Shown here in pieces: positions 1 to 7,391 of a DNA stretch of 21,558 nt (positions are counted from its first letter, which is position 1; each line of letters opens with the position of its first letter). The notes beneath the pieces are model-generated. The model did not search any database, was not told where the DNA came from, and saw only the letters and a list, made by a program, of their open reading frames with translations. The stretch covers positions 1-21,558 of the forward strand of contig CAVAWX010000027.1 of NCBI GenBank assembly GCA_963592385.1, written 5' to 3'. Origin of the DNA: CAVAWX01 sp963592385. GTDB taxonomy: Bacteria > Actinomycetota > Coriobacteriia > Coriobacteriales > QAMH01. A program made the translations under genes and the position numbers.

Positions 1-1275
1 AAGCGAGAGGGCCTTCCGGATGTTTGACTCCGAGCACTCGAAGCCGAAAGACGCGAGGAGCAGGAAAGCCGCAGCGGCGTACACGCACACGAAGGCGATG
101 CATGTTCCGCGCGCCTTCGTGCGGACAGAATCCACCAGAAGGTCCCACTGCTGCGAGATGAGCCAGGCCGCGAAAAAGGAGAATGCCCACGACCAGCGGT
201 TTTGCACCTTCGAAAACCCGTTGAAAACGTATGCGAAGACGGGGAGAAGGAGAAAGAGGGCCAACATGCAGGCGAGGACCTTTATCCCCCGGTCGTCTTC
301 GCGGCCGCGGCCGAAGAGGGAAATAAGGGCGAGCAGAAACACGGGCCCCACGAAAAGAAACGTGTCCGTGTACGTCTTCAGGGTTATCTCCGACGAAAGC
401 ACGGCAGCCGGCATCTTCGCGTAGTAGTCGAAGGCGTAAAGCACATCGAAGCCAGACGAGACGCCTTGGCGCGCCCCCTGGGAGAAGAAGAGGGCGACGG
501 GCAGGAGCGCGCACGCCGCGACGAGGATGCCGAGCACGCCCGCGCCGATCGCACGCCCGAGGTCCGACATCGTGCCCCGCAGGCCTCGCGCCCCGAACCT
601 GCAGGCGAGCCTCCACACGAGATAGACCAGGGCGGCCACGGCGATCATGTAGGCGAAGTAGAAGTTGGAGATGCAGGAGAGCGCGACGGCGGCGATGAAG
701 AAAAGCGGACCGCGGCCGGCGAGCAGGCGCTCGAGCCCCAGCAGCACGAGCGGCAGATAGATCATCGGATTGAGAAAAAAGGCATGGACGAACCCCGCAT
801 ACAGGGAATACCCGCAAAACACATAGGTCGCGGCCCCGATGAGCAGCGCCGCACGCGAGCAAGAGACGGCGTGCCTGGTGAAGGCCATGAACGCGAGGCC
901 CGCGAGGTAGAGACGGACGAAGATGAGCGCGGAGTACAGGACATGGGCGCAGGAAGCGGGAACGAGGGCGGAGAGGAGCGCGAGCGGGTCGCCTATCCCC
1001 TCGTAGTGGAATGCGCCGAGCACATCGGTGCCGTAGCCGATGGACAACCCGAAGGCGGGCACACCGTCGCCGCGGAGAAGCGAGGGCACGAGGTCGCGCA
1101 GCCACATTCCGTAGTAGGCGAGCGCTTGGACATGCTGCGTCCAGGCGTCGCCCGTCTGCACGAAACTGCGCCCCGAGAGCGGAAGAACTGCGAAAATACC
1201 GACCGCGCACACGGCGAAGACGAGCGTGTACCAGCCGACGTCGCGGCGCGTGATGTGCCTGTCCATGGAAAACAT
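1..1275 (-). CDS. YfhO-family polytopic membrane protein (3' part outside the window)
   Basis: The reverse strand encodes 425 codons that continue past base 1. The protein begins MFSMDRHITRRDVGW, has a first membrane segment at about residues 13-32, then a loop with GRSFVQTGDAWTQH. This matches the YfhO-family pattern of a Gly-Asp-x-x-x-Gln loop after the first helix. Later come many hydrophobic helices and an SNFYFAYM segment, also typical. YfhO-type proteins are GT-C-like membrane enzymes; B. subtilis YfhO is linked to lipoteichoic-acid glycosylation. Two in-frame ATGs exist (1275 and 1266) and neither has a Shine-Dalgarno sequence. A perfect TATAAT ends 6 nt before the first, so a leaderless start at 1275 is favoured. 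The family call is from pattern recognition; substrate and partners are unknown. Confidence 0.75.
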   Translation of the reverse strand, partial: MFSMDRHITRRDVGWYTLVFAVCAVGIFAVLPLSGRSFVQTGDAWTQHVQALAYYGMWLRDLVPSLLRGDGVPAFGLSIGYGTDVLGAFHYEGIGDPLALLSALVPASCAHVLYSALIFVRLYLAGLAFMAFTRHAVSCSRAALLIGAATYVFCGYSLYAGFVHAFFLNPMIYLPLVLLGLERLLAGRGPLFFIAAVALSCISNFYFAYMIAVAALVYLVWRLACRFGARGLRGTMSDLGRAIGAGVLGILVAACALLPVALFFSQGARQGVSSGFDVLYAFDYYAKMPAAVLSSEITLKTYTDTFLFVGPVFLLALISLFGRGREDDRGIKVLACMLALFLLLPVFAYVFNGFSKVQNRWSWAFSFFAAWLISQQWDLLVDSVRTKARGTCIAFVCVYAAAAFLLLASFGFECSESNIRKALSL

Positions 1276-1281
1276 GCGGGC

Positions 1282-1287
1282 ATTATA
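1282..1287 (-). promoter_or_regulatory. -10 box (TATAAT) abutting the yfhO-like start
   Basis: On the minus strand TATAAT is followed by GCCCGC and then ATG. Transcription would be expected to begin at or next to the A of the ATG, giving a leaderless mRNA. No good -35 hexamer is visible 16-18 bp upstream. Confidence 0.5.
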
Positions 1288-1344
1288 GCCCGCCGCGCGG
1301 CGCCTTCCCCAGACGCGGGTTTGGCGCGGTTGCCTGGTCGGGCG

Positions 1345-1396
1345 GAGCCGGCGGCGCGGCAGCTTGCCAGGAGCGTGAGCCGGCGCGGCGGCTTGC
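1345..1396. repeat. imperfect direct repeat in the coaX-yfhO gap
   Basis: Two near copies lie at 1345-1367 and 1377-1396. Both begin GAGCCGGCG and end GGCTTGC or CAGCTTGC, and they differ by a 3-nt indel and a substitution. They fill much of the 135-bp gap between the coaX stop and the yfhO-like start. No U-tract follows, so they do not form an obvious intrinsic terminator. Confidence 0.4.
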
Positions 1397-1410
1397 TCTG
1401 GGCAGCCGCT

Positions 1411-2187
1411 CTAGACGGCCTCGACGTGGTTCTTCTCGTGAATGAGGCGCAGGCCCTGCAAGGTGAGCAGCGGCTCGCGGCGCGTGATGGTCTCCGAGAG
1501 GTCGGCCACGCTCGAGGAAAACCCGCCCGTCGCGATGACGGGAGCCTCGTATCCCAGCTCGGAGAAGATGCGCCGCACGAGGCCGTCGATGCGCGCGACC
1601 TCGCCGTAGATGATGCCCGCGTGCATAGCCTCGACCGTGTTGCGCCCGATCGTGCGCGCCGGCCGCGAGAGGTCGACTTGCGGCAGCTTGGCCGCGCGGC
1701 TAGCCAGGGCATCGGCCCCCATGGCAAGGCCCGGCGCGATGATGCCGCCGCAAAACGCGCCGTCCGCATCCACGACCTCCATGTTCGTCGCCGTGCCCAG
1801 GTCCACCACGACCACAGGCGCCCCCACGAACGCGACGGCGGCCACCGCGTCCGCCAGTCGGTCGGCGCCTATCTCGGCCGGGTTGTCGTAGCGCATGGCA
1901 AGGCCGGTGCGTACCTGCGCGTCCACGACGAGCGCCTGCCGCCCCGTAACGCGTCGGGCGACTTCGGCCCACACCTGCGTAAGCGGCGGCACGACCGAGG
2001 CGATGACGACGGCGTCGACGGCCGCGAGGCTCTGCGCGACGAGGCTGAACTGCCCGCTCAGGAAAAAGTGCACCTCGTCTGCCGTGTCGGCGCGGCGCGT
2101 GGTGAAGGCCCAGCTGCTCTTCAGCTCCGCGCCGGCAAACAGGCCGACGCTCGTCTGGGTGTTTCCTATGTCTACGGCAAGCAACAT
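1411..2187 (-). CDS. coaX: type III pantothenate kinase
   Basis: The 258-residue protein matches the family's usual length of about 255-260. CoaX phosphorylates pantothenate with ATP, the first step of coenzyme A synthesis, in the cytoplasm. Visible signatures are the N-terminal phosphate-binding motif LLAVDIGNTQTSVGLF, the EIGADRLADA motif in mid-protein, and DLGTATNMEVVDADG followed by GGIIAPG, all typical of type III (ASKHA-fold) enzymes. The ATG at 2187 places the conserved motif directly at the N terminus. Upstream in-frame sequence is arginine-rich and unlike the family. No convincing Shine-Dalgarno precedes it; only GGGG lies very close to the ATG. The gene is divergent from the response regulator. 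Confidence 0.95.
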   Translation of the reverse strand: MLLAVDIGNTQTSVGLFAGAELKSSWAFTTRRADTADEVHFFLSGQFSLVAQSLAAVDAVVIASVVPPLTQVWAEVARRVTGRQALVVDAQVRTGLAMRYDNPAEIGADRLADAVAAVAFVGAPVVVVDLGTATNMEVVDADGAFCGGIIAPGLAMGADALASRAAKLPQVDLSRPARTIGRNTVEAMHAGIIYGEVARIDGLVRRIFSELGYEAPVIATGGFSSSVADLSETITRREPLLTLQGLRLIHEKNHVEAV

Positions 2188-2481
2188 GCCCCATAGGGTA
2201 GCGCAAACGCGCCTTCTCCCCGACGGGCATCGCTTCCTCTCTTGCCCCCCTTCGCCGGAAATCGAAACGAGGTGCCCGGCGCCCACCAAGACGTCCGCCG
2301 ACGCGTCCACCGCTCGTGCGGCAACAACGGTTTCGTTACGGCGGGGCGGGCGGGGGCGCTCGCTTCGTACAATGAACACATTGAAGGCAGGGCGCGGCGC
2401 GAGCACGACCGCAAAACGCGCAGGCGCACCGCGAAACGCACGGCACGCCGCGCCGCAAGGCGAGCAAGAAAGGACGGGGGC
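2188..2481. other. 294-bp divergent intergenic region, coaX / response regulator
   Basis: No gene is supported here. The open plus-strand frame upstream of the regulator is a low-complexity, arginine-rich translation typical of frame shadows. The region must hold both divergent promoters, but only a TACAAT at 2368-2373 stands out. Confidence 0.5.
2368..2373 (+). promoter_or_regulatory. possible -10 box (TACAAT) for the response regulator
   Basis: TACAAT matches the -10 consensus at five of six positions and lies 108 nt before the regulator ATG. No recognisable -35 element lies 16-18 bp upstream, so support is weak. Confidence 0.25.
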
Positions 2482-3207
2482 ATGGAAGAAGGCAGCCAGG
2501 CACGCATACTCGTCGTCGACGACGAGCAGTCCATCACCGACTTCGTCAGCTTCAACCTGCAAAAAGAGGGCTACGAGGTGGACACGGCGGCCGCAGGCGA
2601 CGAAGCGGTCGACATGGCCGGCGCTGGCGAGTACGACCTGATCATACTCGACGTGATGCTGCCCGGCCTCGACGGCTACGAGGTGTGTCGCCGCATACGC
2701 CAGAAGTCCAACGTGCCCGTGCTCTTCTTGTCCGCGCGCGACACCGAGCTGGACAAGGTAGTCGGGCTGGAGCTGGGCGGCGACGACTACCTGGCAAAGC
2801 CCTTCGGCATACGCGAGCTGCTCGCCCGCGTGCACGCGCTCCTGCGCCGCAGCCCCGCGCCGGGCGACATGGCCGCAGAGGGCGCGCGCGTGCTCGACGT
2901 CTCGGGCGTCCATCTGGACGAGGCGGGGCACCGCGCCACCTACGACGGCAAGGAGATAGAGCTCACGCCGCGCGAATTCGAGCTGCTCCTCACCCTGATG
3001 AGCCACGCGGGCACCGTGCTCGGGCGCGAGCAGCTGCTGAAAGAGGCCTGGGATTGGCAGTACGTCGTCGAGACGAAGACGGTGGACACGCACATCAAGC
3101 GCCTGCGCGACAAGCTGGGCAGCGTCGGGCTGGACCCGAGCATCATCGAGACGGTGCGCGGCTACGGCTACCGCTTCGTGAAGGATTTCGAGAACACGAG
3201 CGCCTAG
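2482..3207 (+). CDS. OmpR/PhoB-family response regulator, orphan
   Basis: The 241-residue transcription factor has an N-terminal receiver domain (about residues 7-120) and a C-terminal winged-helix DNA-binding domain (about 138-236). The acidic pair D13/D14, phosphoacceptor D57 in IILDVMLPG, S84 and K106 in LAKPF are all present, so phosphorylation control looks intact. The DNA-binding half shows LTPREFELL, the recognition-helix region KTVDTHIKRLRDKLG and the closing RGYGYRF. The ATG at 2482 is preceded by AGGACGGGGG and gives a normal N terminus; the longer open frame upstream is arginine-rich and not family-like. No histidine kinase is adjacent: the next gene is convergent 18 nt away and coaX is divergent. 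The partner kinase and regulon cannot be read from this window. Confidence 0.93.
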   Translation: MEEGSQARILVVDDEQSITDFVSFNLQKEGYEVDTAAAGDEAVDMAGAGEYDLIILDVMLPGLDGYEVCRRIRQKSNVPVLFLSARDTELDKVVGLELGGDDYLAKPFGIRELLARVHALLRRSPAPGDMAAEGARVLDVSGVHLDEAGHRATYDGKEIELTPREFELLLTLMSHAGTVLGREQLLKEAWDWQYVVETKTVDTHIKRLRDKLGSVGLDPSIIETVRGYGYRFVKDFENTSA

Positions 3208-3220
3208 CGCCCTGCGGCGC
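3207..3220. terminator. small GC hairpin between convergent genes
   Basis: The only 18 nt between the regulator stop and the convergent gene's stop contain GCGCC-CTGC-GGCGC, a perfect 5-bp stem. There is no U-tract on either strand. It could assist termination in both directions but is weak. Confidence 0.25.
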
Positions 3221-3225
3221 GCCTC

Positions 3226-3624
3226 CTACCCCAGCGGGTTGCCCGGATGGCGGGCGGCCTTCAAGCGCTTCCACGCCACGCGTTTGGCCTGCTCGTCGTG
3301 CAGGCATTCCGCAAACCCCGGCACCGCGACGAGCGTATACCCCTCCACGCACACCGGTGCATCGGGGGCAAGGCCTGCCGACGCGTCGCCGAACGCGGCC
3401 GAAAGCAGCGCAAGGCCCGCCTCGTCTACCGCGACGACGCTCCAAGGGTCGGCCTGCTCGATGCGCATGCCCAGCTCCTCCGCCCCGATGCCCGCCGTCT
3501 CGCACACGGCAAGCCCTGCGGCATGTCCGAGCGCCTCGCACGCAGAGCACAACGCGGCAAGCGCCTCGCGGGAGGGACGCTGCCCGCAGACGACAAGCAG
3601 AGTGGGGTCTGTGCTTTCAGGCAT
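3226..3624 (-). CDS. hypothetical protein, 132 aa
   Basis: I do not recognise this family. The frame translates as an ordinary soluble alpha/beta-like protein, MPESTDPTLLVVCGQRPSRE onward, with no signal peptide and no membrane helix. It has several hydrophobic strands (LLVVCG, WSVVAVD, YTLVAVPGF), a tryptophan near the end (VAWKRLK) and three or four cysteines in the first half. The ATG at 3624 is a tentative start; an in-frame GTG at 3666 would add 14 residues, and neither has a strong ribosome binding site. It begins 21-63 nt after the 83-residue gene on the same strand, so the two are probably co-transcribed. It converges on the response regulator. Confidence 0.55.
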   Translation of the reverse strand: MPESTDPTLLVVCGQRPSREALAALCSACEALGHAAGLAVCETAGIGAEELGMRIEQADPWSVVAVDEAGLALLSAAFGDASAGLAPDAPVCVEGYTLVAVPGFAECLHDEQAKRVAWKRLKAARHPGNPLG

Positions 3625-3687
3625 GACGTGGACGCCGGCACGCGACGCGCCCCGTTCGGCGCGCACGGCCGGCGCAACCTATCAAAA

Positions 3688-3939
3688 CTAGACGGCGGTC
3701 ACGGTCACGCCGCTGTCGCGGTCGTCGCGCTCGATGGCGTCATGCGCCTCGTCGAGCAGCTCGCGCACGTCGTCGAGCGCCGCCTGCACCTTCTGGAGCT
3801 GCGCCGCCGAGCGCTCCATCTTGCCGTTGTCGGCCAGGTGGTACATCTGATGCGTCCAGCGCCGCGTGAGCGCGATGGTCTCGTCGATATGCTTCACCGT
3901 GTCTTGCAGCTGCTGGGTGTTCACTCCGTTTGCGCACAT
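3688..3939 (-). CDS. small helical hypothetical protein, 83 aa
   Basis: This is a short soluble protein beginning MCANGVNTQQLQDTVKHIDE. It looks almost wholly alpha-helical, with heptad-like hydrophobic spacing (for example LQKVQAALDDVRELLDEAHD), so a coiled coil or helical hairpin is likely. It ends in a short beta-like tail, GVTVTAV. The ATG at 3939 is decided by a strong upstream GGAGG at good spacing; the longer open frame upstream has no such site and is arginine-rich. I do not recognise the family. It follows the large GT-C-like gene with a 164-bp gap and precedes the 132-residue unknown, so these two small genes probably form their own unit. Confidence 0.7.
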   Translation of the reverse strand: MCANGVNTQQLQDTVKHIDETIALTRRWTHQMYHLADNGKMERSAAQLQKVQAALDDVRELLDEAHDAIERDDRDSGVTVTAV

Positions 3940-4082
3940 ATCCGCCTCCGTTTCCCGTGTGCCGACGCGCCCGAAAAAGGGCGAGCGCCGCACAGCGCGT
4001 GTATCCGCACGCAAGCCTAGCACGAAGCGAACGTGCAGGGTGAAACGCGTGCGCAACGGCTGGTGAAAGGCGCGGACGGGCG

Positions 4083-4104
4083 GCGGCGCAAAAGAGGGCG
4101 CCGC
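4083..4104 (-). terminator. hairpin at the end of the GT-C-like gene
   Basis: A perfect 7-bp stem (GCGGCGC / GCGCCGC) with an 8-nt CCTCTTTT loop begins within the stop codon of the upstream gene on the minus strand. The U-run is in the loop rather than after the stem, so it is only a possible terminator or mRNA 3' end structure. Confidence 0.3.
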
Positions 4105-6428
4105 TAGGAAAAGACGCTGTAGGAGCTGCCCAGCCACATGACCGCGTCGAGCAGGGTGAGGGCGAAGGCGACGAGGAAGACGCGATGCCACATGGCGGCC
4201 CGCCCCTCGCGCAGCCCCTGCGCATGCGCTTCCTCCGCGCTCGCCGCGTCGAAGGCCAAGGCCGCAGGCGCCTCCTCCACGCTCGTCGCATCAGGCGCCA
4301 AGGCCGCGGGCGCGTCCTCCCCCTTCACCACACCCTCGGCCATCCCGTCCATGTTCAGCGCGACCAAGACGAGCAGCGCGCCGACGCCGAGCATGAAGCC
4401 GAAGTCCATGTAGTAGCGCTCGATCAGGCCGCCGCCGTTTGCGTCGAAAGCGGCCAGAACGACGGCGAGGACAAACGAGAGCGCGCAGGCCGCGAGCAGC
4501 CCTTTCTCGCGCAGGCGCGCGCGCACGCCCTTCGAGAACAGCGCGAGGAAGGCAAGCGTCGCCGCGGGGAAGAGCGCGAGCAGGCCGCCCACGGGGCGCT
4601 CGAGGGACATGGTGCCGAAGTAGCCCTGCACGCCGTCCGTGCCCGCGATGTAGGGGTAACTCACGGAATAGGACGGCAGCTGGAAGAGGTAGACGAAGGC
4701 GCCCGAGAGCGTGCGCTGCATGTCGAAGCCGCGGTGCGTCAGGTCGTTTGACGTCAGGTTGTAGGAAGCGCCGAAGTCGAGCGGGCTGCCGAAGCGGGCG
4801 GCGTTGTAGCAGGCGGCGAGCGCGAAGAAGAGCACATACGGCGCGAGGGCGCAGCTCAGCAGCCGCACCCGGGAGGCCGCGCCCCGCTGCCGGCGCAGGG
4901 CGCCCGCGACGAGCACCGGCCCCAACAGGGAAAACGCAAGCAGTTGCGGGCGGGCGAGGACGACGGCCGCCATGCAGGCAGAACCCGCGAGCGCCCACCC
5001 CGCGCCGCTGCGCCCGGCCGGCGCGTTCACCGCACGCAGCCACAGCGCAAGACCCCAGGCGACGAGCGCGAGCCCGGCGGCGATGGGCACGACGTAGATG
5101 GCGGGAAAGCGCAGCGCGTCGCCCACGAAGGAGACGGCCATCACGCACACGTAGACGACCAGGAGCTCCGCGCAGGAAAGCGGGCGACGCCACAGGCGCG
5201 CGGCCGTGTGCGCGAGGAAGAGGACGCCGAGCGCGAAGGCGGCCGTGCACAGGCCCGCCGCGAGCCAGTTCGGAAACGCCGCGCCGGACAGCAGATAGCA
5301 CGGCAGGTGGAACAGGAGCACGGGCAGCACGCCGAAGTAGACGTAATAGCGCCCCTGGAAATACGCCGTGTCCCAGCGCGCCGACACGCCGGCGGCGTCG
5401 CGCAGAGCCGTGTCGTAGGGGTTGGACAGCCCCGCGAGCGCATCCGTCGGCACGTCGTCGAGGAAGAGCTGCCCGTGCGCGAGCGCCTGCGCAAGCTCGA
5501 AGTACTGGCTTTCGGCCGTGCCGTCCACGCCCAGATAGGAGCTGCGCAGCCAGGCATAGGCCACGATGAACACGCACGACGCCGCGCCCAGCGCAAGATA
5601 CAGCCCCCTGCCTGCGGGGACGCGGCGCAAGCGCGAGGCGGGACGCACGGCGTAGATGCACAGGGCGACGAGCGCGAGCGTGAGGAAGCGCTGCAGGTTG
5701 AAGTCGAGCGCGATGGGCTCGTTGAACGAGACGGACATGCGCCACGAGCGGTTGGCGTCAATGGTGACGCGCACGCTCGACGCGTTGCCCGTCGGGTGCA
5801 GGCGCACGATGCGCTCCGCGTCCTCGTTGCCTGTGGTGGTCGTGCGTCCCAGCGAGACGCTGCCCTGCGACTGGTAGAGCGCGTGCCCCTCGTCGCGCAG
5901 CTCGACTTCCGCCTGCACGTCGCCTTCCGCCGCGTAGGTGAAGCATATGGTCGCAAGCTTTGCGCCCGCGCCTTCCGCCAGCTCGAAGGTGTAGCTGCGC
6001 TTGTTTTCCGACGGCTCGTCGCGCTTTTCGTCGTCGGCGTCCAGAAGCTGCTCTTCGCGCGCGGTCGCCTCTCCCGCAGCGCCCGCGTTTCCGGCATCTG
6101 CGCCGAGCGCCTCGTCCTTCAACCCATTGTCGAAAACGCCCACCTGCGCGGCTTCCCCTGCCGTGACGACCGGCTCGCGTTCGGGATTGTGCGCGTTCTC
6201 GGCGTCGCGCACCGCCTGCCCCGGGTCGATGAACATGCTCGTGGAAAACGAGCCGTCCGCGTCCTCGGACAGCCCCTCGCCCTGCGCGCTCTGCACGGCC
6301 ACGGGCTGCACGCCCAGCGTGTTCAGGAAATCGAAGTTGAAGAAGACGAGCTCGACTGCCGCCGAGAGAAGCGCGCAGCATGCGACGGCCACGGCAAGGC
6401 GCAGCTGCCACGGGCGATCCGCGCCCAC
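4104..6428 (-). CDS. large GT-C-like polytopic membrane protein
   Basis: The 774-residue protein has one membrane segment near residues 9-30, an extracytoplasmic domain of about 215 residues (31-247) rich in acidic residues and beta-like segments, and then about ten hydrophobic helices. After the second helix block it shows DGTAESQYFELAQAL, LSNPYD and RWDTAYFQGRYYVYFGVLP. This pattern recurs in bacterial GT-C-fold membrane glycosyltransferase-like proteins. The acidic residues D302 and E306 in the first large loop resemble the usual GT-C catalytic position, but substrate and activity are inferred. The GTG start at 6428 lies 1 nt after the recR stop, with GGAG 7 nt upstream, which implies translational coupling. 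A low-complexity tail (about residues 700-735) contains a 14-residue tandem repeat before the last helix. No family name is certain. Confidence 0.7.
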   Translation of the reverse strand: MGADRPWQLRLAVAVACCALLSAAVELVFFNFDFLNTLGVQPVAVQSAQGEGLSEDADGSFSTSMFIDPGQAVRDAENAHNPEREPVVTAGEAAQVGVFDNGLKDEALGADAGNAGAAGEATAREEQLLDADDEKRDEPSENKRSYTFELAEGAGAKLATICFTYAAEGDVQAEVELRDEGHALYQSQGSVSLGRTTTTGNEDAERIVRLHPTGNASSVRVTIDANRSWRMSVSFNEPIALDFNLQRFLTLALVALCIYAVRPASRLRRVPAGRGLYLALGAASCVFIVAYAWLRSSYLGVDGTAESQYFELAQALAHGQLFLDDVPTDALAGLSNPYDTALRDAAGVSARWDTAYFQGRYYVYFGVLPVLLFHLPCYLLSGAAFPNWLAAGLCTAAFALGVLFLAHTAARLWRRPLSCAELLVVYVCVMAVSFVGDALRFPAIYVVPIAAGLALVAWGLALWLRAVNAPAGRSGAGWALAGSACMAAVVLARPQLLAFSLLGPVLVAGALRRQRGAASRVRLLSCALAPYVLFFALAACYNAARFGSPLDFGASYNLTSNDLTHRGFDMQRTLSGAFVYLFQLPSYSVSYPYIAGTDGVQGYFGTMSLERPVGGLLALFPAATLAFLALFSKGVRARLREKGLLAACALSFVLAVVLAAFDANGGGLIERYYMDFGFMLGVGALLVLVALNMDGMAEGVVKGEDAPAALAPDATSVEEAPAALAFDAASAEEAHAQGLREGRAAMWHRVFLVAFALTLLDAVMWLGSSYSVFS
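4228..4320. repeat. 42-nt in-frame tandem repeat, about 2.2 copies
   Basis: Units begin at 4228, 4270 and 4312 (the last partial). They encode the 14-residue pieces EEAPAALAFDAASA and EDAPAALAPDATSV in the cytoplasmic-looking loop before the last helix of the GT-C-like protein. The 42-nt period keeps the frame, so unit gain or loss would only change linker length. Confidence 0.7.
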
Positions 6429-6429
6429 C

Positions 6430-7026
6430 TCACAGCTCCAGACGCGACTCGATGGCCCGCCCCAGCGTGACCTCGTCGGCAAATTCCAGCTCGCCGCCCA
6501 CGGGCAGCCCGCTGGCCAGGCGCGTCACCTTCACCCCGAGGGGCTTTGCCACGCGCGCCAGATAGCTCGCCGTCGTCTCGCCCTCGACGTTGGGGTTCGT
6601 CGCGAGCATCAACTCGGAGACCGGCTCGCTGCCCAGGCGCCCCATCAAGTCGGCGATGTGCAGGTCGTCGGGCAAGATGCCCGCCATCGGGTCGATGACG
6701 CCGCCCAGCACGTGGTAGATGCCGTGGTAGCTGCCCGTGCGCTCGATCGCGTCGATGTCGCGCGGCTCGGCGACCACGCAGATGCAGCTCTCGTCGCGCT
6801 CGGGGTCGGCGCAGATCTCGCACAGCTCGCCTTGCGCGAAGTTGTGGCAGCGCGGGCACAGGTGGATGACGCGCTTCACCTCGGATATGGCCTCGGCCAG
6901 GCGCTGCGCCGTCTCGTCGTCGCCCATGAGCAGCCAGTTCAAGATGCGCTGCGCCGATTTAGGGCCTATGCCCGGCATGCGCTCCAATTCCTCGAGGGCA
7001 TGCTGTATGGCCGCCGCCTGCTTCAT
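6430..7026 (-). CDS. recR: recombination mediator protein RecR
   Basis: The 198-residue protein has the family's normal size of about 200. RecR works with RecF and RecO to load RecA on gapped DNA. Visible parts in order are the N-terminal helix-hairpin-helix (RMPGIGPKSAQRI, residues 16-28), a four-cysteine zinc finger (C57, C60, C69, C72) and a Toprim domain (about 80-175), including VVAEPRDIDAIERTG and LGGVIDPMAGILPDD. The ATG at 7026 has a weak GGA about 8 nt upstream. It follows ybaB by 37 nt in the standard dnaX-ybaB-recR order seen across bacteria, and its stop is separated by 1 nt from the GTG of the next gene. Function is confidently assigned from motifs and context. Confidence 0.97.
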   Translation of the reverse strand: MKQAAAIQHALEELERMPGIGPKSAQRILNWLLMGDDETAQRLAEAISEVKRVIHLCPRCHNFAQGELCEICADPERDESCICVVAEPRDIDAIERTGSYHGIYHVLGGVIDPMAGILPDDLHIADLMGRLGSEPVSELMLATNPNVEGETTASYLARVAKPLGVKVTRLASGLPVGGELEFADEVTLGRAIESRLEL

Positions 7027-7063
7027 GAAAATCCGCGCCGCATCGTCTTCTCGCCCGCCTGGC

Positions 7064-7378
7064 CTAAAACAGGCCGGGGATGTTCAGGCCGCCCGTCACG
7101 GCGCCCATCTTCGCCGCCGTCATCTCCTGCGCGTTTTCCAGCGCCTGGTTCACGGCAGCCAGCACGAGGTCTTGCAGCATCTCGACGTCGTCCGGGTCCA
7201 CCGCTTCCTTGTCGATGGCGATGTCGCGCACCTGCATGTCGCCGCTCACGTGCACGACGACCATGCCGCCGCCTGCGGTGCCCTCGACGATCTCGGCCGC
7301 CGCCTGCGCCTGCGCCTCTTCCATCTGCTTCTGCATTTTCTTGGCCTGCTTGAGCATGGCCTGCGGGTTCATCCCCAT
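7064..7378 (-). CDS. ybaB: YbaB/EbfC-family nucleoid-associated protein
   Basis: The 104-residue protein matches the family length of about 100-110. It begins MGMNPQAMLKQAKKMQKQMEEAQ, the long N-terminal helix of YbaB/EbfC proteins. The conserved core follows: GTAGGGMVVVHVSGDMQVRDIAID and the C-terminal helix LVLAAVNQALENAQE. Family members are small dimeric DNA-binding proteins thought to shape the nucleoid. The ATG at 7378 is favoured because GAGAGGA lies about 8 nt upstream; an internal ATG at 7372 would remove two residues. The gene starts 13 nt after the dnaX stop and precedes recR, the usual order. A short GGCCT-AGGCC palindrome overlaps its stop codon but lacks a U-tract. Confidence 0.95.
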   Translation of the reverse strand: MGMNPQAMLKQAKKMQKQMEEAQAQAAAEIVEGTAGGGMVVVHVSGDMQVRDIAIDKEAVDPDDVEMLQDLVLAAVNQALENAQEMTAAKMGAVTGGLNIPGLF

Positions 7379-7391
7379 GTGCGTGTCCTCT

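Noticed and set aside
202..2196. 664-codon plus-strand ORF
   Set aside because: Antisense to the YfhO-like gene and coaX; the translation is Arg/Gly/Glu/His-rich with no recognisable domain, while the opposite strand has clear motifs.
3968..3983. CGCCC-GAAAAA-GGGCG hairpin upstream of the 83-residue gene
   Set aside because: 5-bp stem with the A/T run in the loop; too weak to call a terminator or riboswitch.
7061..7075. Palindrome GGCCT-AGGCC at the ybaB stop as a terminator
   Set aside because: Only a 5-bp stem and no U-tract; recR follows at once and belongs to the same operon.
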